From Rhodobacteraceae bacterium M385 (GTDB lineage Bacteria > Pseudomonadota > Alphaproteobacteria > Rhodobacterales > Rhodobacteraceae): 64,000 nucleotides of DNA. The stretch lies in contig CP081102.1 in the NCBI GenBank assembly GCA_025141835.1, positions 992,001 to 1,056,000 on the forward strand. The letters run 5' to 3'. Position 1 is the first letter of the stretch; every line of letters starts with the position of its first letter. Made by a program: the position numbers and the translations under genes. The notes beneath the pieces were generated by a model. That model did not search any database. It worked only from the letters and a program-made list of their open reading frames with translations, and was not told the DNA's origin. This document shows positions 18,345 through 25,367 of this stretch, piece after piece.

Positions 18345-19422
18345 GACCATATGGGCGTGGCTGAAGGGCTTTAGGCAAGAGCCTGCGCCCGATGCCTCGC
18401 CCCGTGTGCCCTGCACCCATGTGGTGCTGCTTGACGGGACGATGTCCTCTCTCACGCCGGGGTCCGAGACCAACATTGGGCTAACCTATCGGCTTTTGAA
18501 GGACACACCGGGAGATCAGGCTAAAGACCCGCGCCTGAACATCTATTATGAACCCGGTATCCAATGGCGCGGCATCCTGCACGCTCATGAGGTGATGGCA
18601 GGTATCGGCATCAACCGCCAAATCCGCCGCGCGTATGTCTGGCTGGCAAAGTCCTACCAACCGGGAGACCGGGTGTTTTTGATGGGGTATTCGCGCGGTG
18701 CCTATGCGGTGCGATCCTTGGGCGGGCTGATCGACAAAATGGGGTTGCTCCGCTCGGACTCGGCGACGGAAAGTCGTGTTGAGGCGCTGTATGACCTGTA
18801 CCGCAACGACCCTGCCAGCGCGCAGGCCAACGCGATGCGGGCCGAGTATTGCCGGTCTGACGATGTGCCGATCAGCTTTTTGGGTGTCTATGATACAGTG
18901 CGCGCCTTGGGCATGCGCTATCCATTGGTGTGGCGGTTTTTGCCGTTGCCGCACCCCTTTCATACTCATACTCTGGGTGAGCATGTCAAGGTCGCGCGGC
19001 AAGCCTTGGCGATGGACGAAACGCGGGTCGCTTACCGCCCGATCCTTTGGGATACGGACCGCGCCGTGGCAGGGCAGGACGTGGCGCAAGTTTGGTTCAA
19101 GGGCTCTCACGGGGATATCGGGGGGCAGTTGAACGGCAACGACGCCGCTCGGCCTAGGGCTAATCTGTCATTGGTTTGGATGTTGGAAGAAGCCGAAGCC
19201 ACGGGTCTGCCTCTGCCGCCCGATTGGAGAGAGCGCTTTCCCACAGATGAATTTGCCGCGTCGGTGGGAAATTTCTCAGGTTTTGGGAAGTTGTTCTGGG
19301 AACGGCGGCGGCGGATGATCGGGGCGGATGCCTCGGAATCGCTGCACCCCAGTGCGCAGGCTTGGGCCGATGATCTGGGTATCAAGTTAGAGGCCCCCAG
19401 AGACCAAGCCGCGTCGGGTTGA
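18331..19422 (+). CDS. DUF2235 alpha/beta-hydrolase (Tle1-like fold)
   Basis: 363 residues of the DUF2235 family. The nucleophile elbow is GYSRGAYAVRSLGGLIDKMG (Ser near residue 119), the N-terminal core strand is HVVLLDGTMSSL, and an Asp/His pair is expected in VWFKGSHGDIGGQLNGND. The family includes phospholipase effectors of type VI secretion (Tle1) and many housekeeping hydrolases; no VgrG, PAAR or immunity gene is nearby, so an effector role is not supported. The start is TTG 18331, overlapping the CoxL-like gene by 14 bp. No ATG lies in frame before the conserved core. Confidence 0.82.
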   Translation: MLGLKTIWAWLKGFRQEPAPDASPRVPCTHVVLLDGTMSSLTPGSETNIGLTYRLLKDTPGDQAKDPRLNIYYEPGIQWRGILHAHEVMAGIGINRQIRRAYVWLAKSYQPGDRVFLMGYSRGAYAVRSLGGLIDKMGLLRSDSATESRVEALYDLYRNDPASAQANAMRAEYCRSDDVPISFLGVYDTVRALGMRYPLVWRFLPLPHPFHTHTLGEHVKVARQALAMDETRVAYRPILWDTDRAVAGQDVAQVWFKGSHGDIGGQLNGNDAARPRANLSLVWMLEEAEATGLPLPPDWRERFPTDEFAASVGNFSGFGKLFWERRRRMIGADASESLHPSAQAWADDLGIKLEAPRDQAASG

Positions 19423-19491
19423 GCGCCCTTCGGGCCTCGCTTGCGCTTTGCTTCGCAAATCGCCCCGTGCCTTCGGCGTAAGTGGGCTGAT

Positions 19492-19510
19492 GCGCCTTCG
19501 GCGCGTTTTT
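19492..19510 (+). terminator. Rho-independent terminator with TTC loop, convergent region
   Basis: GCGCC-TTC-GGCGC followed by GTTTTT terminates the + strand unit ending at 19422. Two more TTCG-looped hairpins flank it (19425-19435 and 19516-19530); the latter lies 11 bp past the hrpB stop and may serve the minus strand. Confidence 0.65.
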
Positions 19511-19541
19511 GCAAGGCCGCCTTCGGCGGCAACTGGCCGTG

Positions 19542-21947
19542 CTATTGCCCCCGAGGTTTCACGCGCAGCGTAGGGTCCGCTTCGCGCGGGTCTTCGGGCC
19601 AAGGGTGGCGCGGGTAGCGGGCACGCATGTCCTTGCGCACATCGGCGTAGGAGCCATCCCAAAACCCCGGCAAATCCGTGGTGACCTGCACCGGACGTTG
19701 CGCGGGCGACAACAGCGTGACCTTCAGGGGCAGGCGATCGGGGCCAATCACCGGGTGCACTGTCGTGCCAAAAACCTCTTGCAGGCGCAGCGACACTTCG
19801 GGCACCTCGCCGGAGTAATCTATCGCAATTTGGCGGTTCATTGGGGTCGTCCACGCATCGGGCGCAAGTCGAGAGACTTCTTGCAGGGCGTCCCAACCCA
19901 ACCAAGCCTCTAGCGCCGGGGCCGGGTCGAATCGGGCGATGTCGTCCGCGTTCTTCACGCCGGCGAGGAAGGGGGCGGCCCATTCGGGCAGCGCGCTGAG
20001 GAGCCGTTCGTCGGACATATCCGCAACCCCTGAAAACGCCACTCGCGCCCGCAACAGACGGGCCCGTTTGCTCCAGCCGAGCGCTGCAAGGCCAAGGTCG
20101 CGGATACCGTCCATCGCGGCCCCGATCATCGCCTCCGGCGGCGCGCCTTGCCAGGGTTTGTCGTCTAACACCAATGCGCCAAAGCGCTCTTGCTGGCGGG
20201 CCTCCACGCGGCGGTGCCGCTTGGACCACTGGCAGACATTCTTCCAAGTGATTTGGTCACCGTATAGCGCCCTGACATCCCTTTCGGAGACTTCGACGCC
20301 CATGCGAATACGGGCCTCTCTTGGGTTACCATCCAGATCGGTGGCCACGATCAACCTCGCCCCGCTCAGCCCATCGCCATCGGGTAGAACCGCGCCCTTG
20401 CCGCCAGACAAAACGTAGCGAGGCTGATCTCCGGGGCGGCGCAGGCCGATCCGGTCGGGGTAGGCCAAGGCGGCCTGTGCGCCGGGGTTTTGCTTGTCTC
20501 CTGCCTCGTAGCGTCGCAAGCGTTTGGCGTCTTGGCGCACACGGGCGATGACGCCTTCGTTGGCGTTAAATTCCCTCGGGGCGTCCAGTGCCTTTAGGCG
20601 CAGTTTCAAGTCCACCCCTCGCCCCCTAAGCGGATCTCTCTCGGCCAATAACGCCGCCAACCGCGCCGCGCCGGACCCGCCCTTCGCGACCATATGCGCC
20701 AGACGCGGATGCAGCGGCAAACGCGCCAGCTTGCGTCCGTGGGCGGTGATTTTACCGTTCTCCAAGGCCCCTAGCCCGTGCAGCAATGCCTGCGCCTCGG
20801 CCATCGCGCCTTCGGGCGGCGGGGTCAGGAAGGCGAGCCCCTCGGCGCGGCCCCAAAGTGCCAGTTCCAACGCGAGAGAGGTCAGATCAGCGGCCTCAAT
20901 CTCGGCGGGGGGGAAGGCAGGCAAAGCGCCCTCTGCGCCTTTGGTCCACATCCGGTAGCACACGCCCTTAGCCACGCGGCCCGCGCGTCCTTGGCGTTGG
21001 GCGGCTTCGGCGCGGCTGACCGGGTCTGTTACCAGCCGGGTCATGCCCGATCCGGGGTCGAAGCGCGCGCGACGGGCGCGGCCTGCGTCCACCACAATGC
21101 GCACGTCCTCAATCGTTAACGAGGTTTCCGCAATCGACGTGGCCAGCACCAGCTTGCGCCCCGATGCCTCGGGCCGGATCGCGGCCCTTTGCTCGGCCAG
21201 TTTCAGCGCCCCGTAAAGCGGTCGCACGATGACATCTGCGGGCAATCGCCCCCGCAATGCGCCCTCCACCCGGCGGATTTCGCCCTCTCCGGGGAGGAAC
21301 ACCAAACAGCCGCCCTCGACGTCACCCATGGCTTGCACCACCAGATCGGCCACGGAGGCTTCAAACCGCGCGTCCCGGTGAAGCGGCTTGGAGAGCCAGC
21401 GGGTCTCTACCGGAAAGGCGCGGCCCTCGGACGAGATCAGCGGCGCATCGTCCAGCAAAGCGGCCACCGGGGCGGCGTCCAGCGTGGCGGACATGACGAT
21501 GATCCACAGGTCATCGCGCAACGCGCCGCGCACCTCCCACGTCAGGGCCAGCCCGAGGTCCGCATTCAGGGACCGTTCGTGGAATTCATCGAAGATCACC
21601 GCGCTGACGCCCGGCAGTTCTGGATCATCTTGCAGCATCCGGGGCAGGATGCCTTCGGTCACCACCTCGACCCTTGTGTCGGGCCCCACGGCGCTATCAC
21701 CGCGCACCCGGTAGCCAATGGTTTGCCCCACGTCTTCGCCCATGGTCTGCGCCATGCGCTCGGCGGCGGCACGGGCCGCAAGACGGCGCGGTTCCAACAT
21801 CAGGATACGGCCCGGCACCTCGGGCAGTAGCGCCAGAGGCACGCGGGTGGTTTTGCCGGCACCGGGCGGGGCTTGTAAAACAGCACGGCCTTGATCGCGC
21901 AGGGCGGCCACCAGATCGGGCAGGATGACATCAATGGGCAGGTCCAT
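19542..21947 (-). CDS. hrpB: ATP-dependent helicase HrpB
   Basis: An 801-residue DEAH-box superfamily 2 helicase. Motif I PPGAGKTTRVPLALL (about residue 33), motif II DEFHERS (about residue 120), motif III MSAT, motif VI QRQGRAGRVAKGV, then the HA2/winged-helix and the HrpB-specific C-terminal region. In E. coli the role is undefined; in other bacteria it acts in mRNA processing or decay. ATG 21947 (MDLPIDVILPDL) matches the family N terminus better than the in-frame start at 21983; the Shine-Dalgarno is weak for both. It is divergent from meaB. Confidence 0.94.
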   Translation of the reverse strand: MDLPIDVILPDLVAALRDQGRAVLQAPPGAGKTTRVPLALLPEVPGRILMLEPRRLAARAAAERMAQTMGEDVGQTIGYRVRGDSAVGPDTRVEVVTEGILPRMLQDDPELPGVSAVIFDEFHERSLNADLGLALTWEVRGALRDDLWIIVMSATLDAAPVAALLDDAPLISSEGRAFPVETRWLSKPLHRDARFEASVADLVVQAMGDVEGGCLVFLPGEGEIRRVEGALRGRLPADVIVRPLYGALKLAEQRAAIRPEASGRKLVLATSIAETSLTIEDVRIVVDAGRARRARFDPGSGMTRLVTDPVSRAEAAQRQGRAGRVAKGVCYRMWTKGAEGALPAFPPAEIEAADLTSLALELALWGRAEGLAFLTPPPEGAMAEAQALLHGLGALENGKITAHGRKLARLPLHPRLAHMVAKGGSGAARLAALLAERDPLRGRGVDLKLRLKALDAPREFNANEGVIARVRQDAKRLRRYEAGDKQNPGAQAALAYPDRIGLRRPGDQPRYVLSGGKGAVLPDGDGLSGARLIVATDLDGNPREARIRMGVEVSERDVRALYGDQITWKNVCQWSKRHRRVEARQQERFGALVLDDKPWQGAPPEAMIGAAMDGIRDLGLAALGWSKRARLLRARVAFSGVADMSDERLLSALPEWAAPFLAGVKNADDIARFDPAPALEAWLGWDALQEVSRLAPDAWTTPMNRQIAIDYSGEVPEVSLRLQEVFGTTVHPVIGPDRLPLKVTLLSPAQRPVQVTTDLPGFWDGSYADVRKDMRARYPRHPWPEDPREADPTLRVKPRGQ

Positions 21948-22038
21948 GGCAACGGCGATAGGCGGGCTTTGGGCTTGCGTCAACGGCTGGACACTTTGCG
22001 CGCCAATGGGTCAAGTGGGGGCACAGGAAGGAGCAGGC

Positions 22039-23010
22039 ATGACCGATGATCTGGCAGAGCGAATTGCGACAGGAGAGCGCCGCGCCTTGGCCCGCGCCGT
22101 CACCTTGGTGGAAAGCACCCGTGCTGACCATCAGGCGCAGGCCGCGGACCTGTTGGAACGTTTGCGCGGGTTGAACCGCCAAGCCCTGCGCATCGGCCTT
22201 TCGGGCACCCCCGGCGTCGGGAAATCTACCTTCATCGAGGCCTTCGGCATGGCGCTTGTAAAAGCGGGTCTGCGGGTGGCTGTTCTGGCCGTTGACCCCA
22301 GCTCGGCCCGGTCCGGCGGCTCTATCCTTGGGGATAAGACCCGGATGGATTTGTTGAGCCGCGAGCCCAACGCCTTTATCCGCCCCTCACCATCGTCTGC
22401 CGCATTGGGCGGCGTCGCCCGCCGCACGAGGGAAGCGATTGCCCTATGCGAAGCGGCCAATTTCGATGTGGTCTTGATCGAGACCGTAGGGGTCGGCCAG
22501 TCAGAAACCATGGTGGCTCAGATGTGCGATCTGTTCGTGTTGCTGCTGGCCCCGGCCGGCGGGGACGAATTACAGGGCGTGAAACGCGGCATCATGGAAA
22601 TGGCTGATCTGATCCTTGTCAACAAGGCCGATGGCGATCTGAGAGCCACGGCCACGCGCACCGTCGCCGATTATTCAGGCGCTTTGCGGCTGCTGCGCAA
22701 ACGGCCTCAAGACCCGACAGATTTCCCCAAAGCGCTGGCTGTTTCAGCGGTGGAGGGGAACGGGCTGGAACAAGCATGGGACGAGATGCAGCAGTTGGCC
22801 ACCTGGCGGCGAGACAACGGACATTGGGACAAGACGCGGGCGCACCAAGCAAGCCATTGGTTTGAGTATGAGGTGAGAGAGGGGCTTTTGGCCCGCCTGC
22901 GAGAGGACAAGAGCGTGAAGGCTGCGATGGCCGATCTGGCGCGTTCGGTCGCAATGGGTGAGGCGACGCCAACGGCAGCGGCACGAGAGATTTTGGCCGG
23001 CTTGAAGTAG
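22039..23010 (+). CDS. meaB: MeaB, methylmalonyl-CoA mutase-associated GTPase
   Basis: A 323-residue G3E-type GTPase that protects and reloads B12-dependent acyl-CoA mutases. Walker A is GTPGVGKSTFIEAFG, followed by VDPSSARSGGSILGDKTRM, the family-specific IETVGVGQSE and the NKAD base-recognition motif. ATG 22039 follows AGGAAGGAG closely, so the longer in-frame start at 21925 is rejected. No mutase gene is in the window; in this order MeaB serves the propionate or ethylmalonyl-CoA route from a separate locus. Confidence 0.95.
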   Translation: MTDDLAERIATGERRALARAVTLVESTRADHQAQAADLLERLRGLNRQALRIGLSGTPGVGKSTFIEAFGMALVKAGLRVAVLAVDPSSARSGGSILGDKTRMDLLSREPNAFIRPSPSSAALGGVARRTREAIALCEAANFDVVLIETVGVGQSETMVAQMCDLFVLLLAPAGGDELQGVKRGIMEMADLILVNKADGDLRATATRTVADYSGALRLLRKRPQDPTDFPKALAVSAVEGNGLEQAWDEMQQLATWRRDNGHWDKTRAHQASHWFEYEVREGLLARLREDKSVKAAMADLARSVAMGEATPTAAAREILAGLK

Positions 23011-23044
23011 CGGGCGTCGGGCCTCGGAAATCGGGCAGGGGGGA

Positions 23045-23085
23045 GGCGGGCTTAAGCCCGCCCTACGGTTCCGTAATTACGGAAC
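23045..23085. repeat. Two adjacent perfect 18-nt palindromes
   Basis: GGCGGGCTTAAGCCCGCC (23045-23062) and GTTCCGTAATTACGGAAC (23068-23085) lie in the convergent space between meaB and the DUF4166 gene, joined by CTACG. They may act as a bidirectional terminator. The first, with its CCTACGG tail, resembles the palindrome at 24581-24603 and so looks like a dispersed palindromic element. Confidence 0.6.
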
Positions 23086-23090
23086 AAGTG

Positions 23091-23612
23091 TTACGCGGGG
23101 GCGAGGGTGCCTTGGTAGCGGATCACCATCCCCAGGCCGCGAAGGCTGGCGTGCACGTCGAATGTGATCTTACCGTCTTCGGTTACGCCCTCCACCCCTC
23201 CGGCACTGCTCAGTACCGCAAGAGGCATCGGCAGGCCAAAGCCGCGCAGGCCGGTGATCGGGATCAGAAGCTTGTCGCCTTCCACCTTCGGTTCCATCAG
23301 GAACTCGCTGGTGCCCACCTGTTCGGCTACGATACCATCGGTGTGCAGCCATTGCAGGGACCGGGTCATATGGCCGTCAAAGTTACGTTCCCAAATCTCT
23401 TTGCCGCCGTCGCGGGTGGCGCGGAAACTGAAAGGCATTTCACCGGACTTCACCGGCATCCCGCCGGATTTCGCGATCAATCGAGTAAGGGCATTGCCGT
23501 GGGTGACGGTCACACGGCCTTTGTAGAACACCGTATCCTCGACCGCATGGAACGCCTGCAATGGCGCGGGTAAGTCATTGAAAGCATCGCCTAAAGCGCG
23601 TGGATACAGCAT
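23091..23612 (-). CDS. DUF4166 domain protein
   Basis: A 173-residue protein resembling DUF4166, with RALGDAFNDLPAPLQAFHAV at the N terminus and the conserved WERNFDGHMTRSLQW core near residue 75. The function of the family is unknown; it is often fused to or beside saccharopine-dehydrogenase-like or DCC proteins. Its ATG overlaps the stop of the DCC gene (TGATG), so it is the third gene of a translationally coupled HlyU-DCC-DUF4166 operon. Confidence 0.8.
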   Translation of the reverse strand: MLYPRALGDAFNDLPAPLQAFHAVEDTVFYKGRVTVTHGNALTRLIAKSGGMPVKSGEMPFSFRATRDGGKEIWERNFDGHMTRSLQWLHTDGIVAEQVGTSEFLMEPKVEGDKLLIPITGLRGFGLPMPLAVLSSAGGVEGVTEDGKITFDVHASLRGLGMVIRYQGTLAPA

Positions 23613-24064
23613 CAGATCATCCCGTCGATAAAGCGCGCCCGCAAGGCCGCGTCGGGCATCATGCAGGCGTCATAGCGGCCAAACATGGCGTAGCGGTTTT
23701 TGGCGATCCGGTAATAGAGGAAGCTGCGCAAAGGCTCGGGAATGAAACGGGTCGCGGCCAGCGCTTTGTAGGGCCAGCCCACGGCGGACATCGCGGCGGC
23801 GAAGGCATCAAGTCGTTCATAAATCATGCCGTCCACGATAACGACATTGGTGTCAAAGTCATCAACCGGCATGTCCAGCGCCGCGTAGATCTGCCCGCCG
23901 AAGTCCGATTGGGCATGGGCAAAGTGGAAGCGCTGTCCTTTGTCGGCGCGAATGATGAACCGAAAGAAGGCCGAGCACAGGACGCATTCGCCATCGAACA
24001 CGATCAGATCACGTCCTAGCAACCGCTCTTGCAGGGCGTGGGGCAGGGCGGACGTGGACCTCAC
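23612..24064 (-). CDS. DCC-family thiol-disulfide oxidoreductase (DUF393)
   Basis: 150 residues. The diagnostic N-terminal motif DGECVLCSAFFRFI gives the family its name (DxxCxxC near residue 25). A later block YRIAKNRYAMFGRYDACMMP is also typical. Predicted role is a thioredoxin-like redox protein, not experimentally settled. I chose GTG 24064, which overlaps the stop of the HlyU gene (GTGA); the longer in-frame extension to 24379 runs across the HlyU gene in another frame and reads as a shadow. Confidence 0.85.
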   Translation of the reverse strand: MRSTSALPHALQERLLGRDLIVFDGECVLCSAFFRFIIRADKGQRFHFAHAQSDFGGQIYAALDMPVDDFDTNVVIVDGMIYERLDAFAAAMSAVGWPYKALAATRFIPEPLRSFLYYRIAKNRYAMFGRYDACMMPDAALRARFIDGMI

Positions 24065-24330
24065 CGGAAAATGCTGTCGCCTTGTTGGTCGATCAGCATC
24101 TTGGCCTTGAACAAAGAGGTGTCTGCGGCCTCTTCCTGCGTCCGGCAGGTATCGGCGCGGATCATCTGATGGACCTTGGTTTCGCCGTCCACATCCTTCT
24201 CGATCCGGGCCGAGACCCGAAAGCCACCCTGCTCGGACTGCGGGTCCACGAAAATGCGGTAGTCGCTGTGGAGGACAGGCTCGGCTTCCGGCTTGGGTTT
24301 GCCGCCGAAGAGTTTGGAGAGGAAGGACAT
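24061..24330 (-). CDS. HlyU-family protein
   Basis: An 89-residue protein of the HlyU (PF10115) type, beginning MSFLSKLFGGKPKPEAEP and containing the conserved DYRIFVDPQSEQGGFRV and MIRADTCRTQEEA segments. Despite the name from Vibrio, these short proteins in alphaproteobacteria have no proven DNA-binding role. It leads the three-gene operon with the DCC and DUF4166 genes, with overlapping stop and start. Confidence 0.82.
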   Translation of the reverse strand: MSFLSKLFGGKPKPEAEPVLHSDYRIFVDPQSEQGGFRVSARIEKDVDGETKVHQMIRADTCRTQEEAADTSLFKAKMLIDQQGDSIFR

Positions 24331-24766
24331 GGGGGCTCCGGGTCATATGGGTCAGGTAAAAGCTAACGCAATCTTGCACGCTGCGAAAGCGGCCGCCGCT
24401 AAAGTGCGTGCCGCCGGCCCAATGGGTGGCGATGCCGAGGGAGCGCCTAGGGATTGAGTGTGGCAGTGACGCCGGAGACGGCGCGTTTCGGGTAACGGTC
24501 GGTGAGGGTGTTGCCGTAGGCGGTGAGCATTCTTGCGTGGGCGTTGGTGGGCTTCACTCCACCTGCGGCAGAGGGGCGTCCCGGGCCTAGGCCCGGTCTA
24601 CGGAAGGCGCCGTGAGCCGCCGGCGTCGGGCCGAGGGGAGTCCCGCCCCCTCTCGGCACCATTCGCGCTGCAAAAGAGCCTGCCGGGCGGTAGGTGGCGG
24701 AGCGGCTTTGCCCACTGGTAATCTACCGTGAAGCTTCAGCAGTATCGCTCTCATTCGTGGTGCTTG
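24331..24766. other. 436-bp gene-poor gap with palindrome and possible gene remnant
   Basis: No intact gene is recognised. It holds the start region of the HlyU operon, a perfect palindrome CCGGGCCTAGGCCCGG with TCTACGG tail (24581-24603), and on the minus strand (about 24447-24560) a stretch with strongly G/C-ending codons encoding PTNAHARMLTAYGNTLTDRY and onward to a TAG at 24447. The latter looks like the 3' remnant of a former gene, or a short unrecognised one. Confidence 0.4.
24581..24603. repeat. Palindromic element related to 23045-23067
   Basis: CCGGGCCTAGGCCCGG is a perfect 16-nt palindrome followed by TCTACGG; the element at 23045 has CGGGCTTAAGCCCG followed by CCCTACGG. The similar architecture suggests one family of short dispersed palindromes. 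Confidence 0.5.
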
Positions 24767-25129
24767 TCAGCACCTAACCAAACGTAAACGGAGCCATTCA
24801 ACCAGGCTTTCAAAGTCCATACTATCGCTTGCGACATCGACGACCATGTCGTCGATCCTATCGTCTTCAAATAGCTTGAGTTGGTAGCCACTCCGCGTGA
24901 TTAAGAGATCCATAAGAAGAAACGCCGTTCGCTTGTTTCCATCGACGAATGCGTGGTTCTTAACGACAGCGTGCAGGAGCGCCGCAGACTTTCTGGCGAT
25001 TGGTTTATGATAGCCTGAATAGGGACGACCCAGAGCAGATTCAAGCAAAGCCAGATTTACGTCACCCCGTCGTCCGCCACCGGCTTCAAGTGCGTCAAAG
25101 TGCGCCGCGAAAGCGTCAGCAACGGACAC
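24767..25129 (-). CDS. doc: Doc-family (death-on-curing) toxin
   Basis: A 120-residue Fic/Doc-fold protein. The active-site motif is HAFVDGNKRTAFLL near residues 58-70: the Lys in NKR replaces the Gly of AMP-transferring Fic proteins, as in phage P1 Doc, which phosphorylates EF-Tu and stops translation. The start is GTG 25129, since an in-frame stop lies shortly upstream and no ATG is available. It begins 14 bp after the stop of a small upstream gene, the usual antitoxin position. The unit follows rpoD on the same strand. Confidence 0.85.
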   Translation of the reverse strand: MSVADAFAAHFDALEAGGGRRGDVNLALLESALGRPYSGYHKPIARKSAALLHAVVKNHAFVDGNKRTAFLLMDLLITRSGYQLKLFEDDRIDDMVVDVASDSMDFESLVEWLRLRLVRC

Positions 25130-25143
25130 TTTGTAATGTGCTG

Positions 25144-25359
25144 CTATCGCTTCGCGAGCCGCTCAAGGGCTTCCCTGTGCGTTTCAGCGCTGTCTTTCAA
25201 GACGCGTTGAGAACGTGCCGAAGTAGTGACCACCCGTCCTGTTTTAGGATCCTTAATAACGACGGTTCGCTCTGAATTTGAGCCGCTTTCTGTGCCAGCA
25301 TCCAATCGGCCGGACACGGGCGATCTCTCCGTCGTGACGACACGTGTTACTCTATTCAT
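25144..25359 (-). CDS. Putative antitoxin partner of Doc
   Basis: 71 residues, no recognised domain. It is basic overall, with a central VVIKDPKTGRVVTT segment and a C-terminal helix-like SAETHREALERLAKR. The antitoxin call rests on position: same strand, 14 bp before a Doc toxin, and similar in size to Phd (73 residues). It lacks an obvious Phd/YefM N terminus. ATG 25359 follows GAGGGG by 4 nt; the longer in-frame start at 25371 overlaps rpoD. It starts only 8 bp after the rpoD stop, with no terminator between. Confidence 0.6.
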   Translation of the reverse strand: MNRVTRVVTTERSPVSGRLDAGTESGSNSERTVVIKDPKTGRVVTTSARSQRVLKDSAETHREALERLAKR

Positions 25360-25367
25360 TGGTCCCC

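Noticed and set aside
13818..19422. In-frame UGA selenocysteine gene near SelD
   Set aside because: Each gene here ends at a stop consistent with family length, and no conserved sequence continues past a TGA; no SECIS-like case seen.
18331..19422. Type VI secretion effector (Tle1) reading of the DUF2235 gene
   Set aside because: No VgrG, PAAR, Hcp, chaperone or immunity gene is near; the DUF2235 family is broad.
24065..24379. Long 255-residue version of the DCC protein
   Set aside because: The extra N-terminal part is Arg/Pro-rich out-of-frame HlyU sequence; the coupled GTG start at 24064 fits better.
24610..24650. tRNA-like 3' end (stem-like G/C blocks ending in CTCTCGGCACCA)
   Set aside because: No T-loop TTCRA, no matching 5' acceptor arm or D/anticodon arms in the preceding 90 bases; chance resemblance in a G+C-rich gap.
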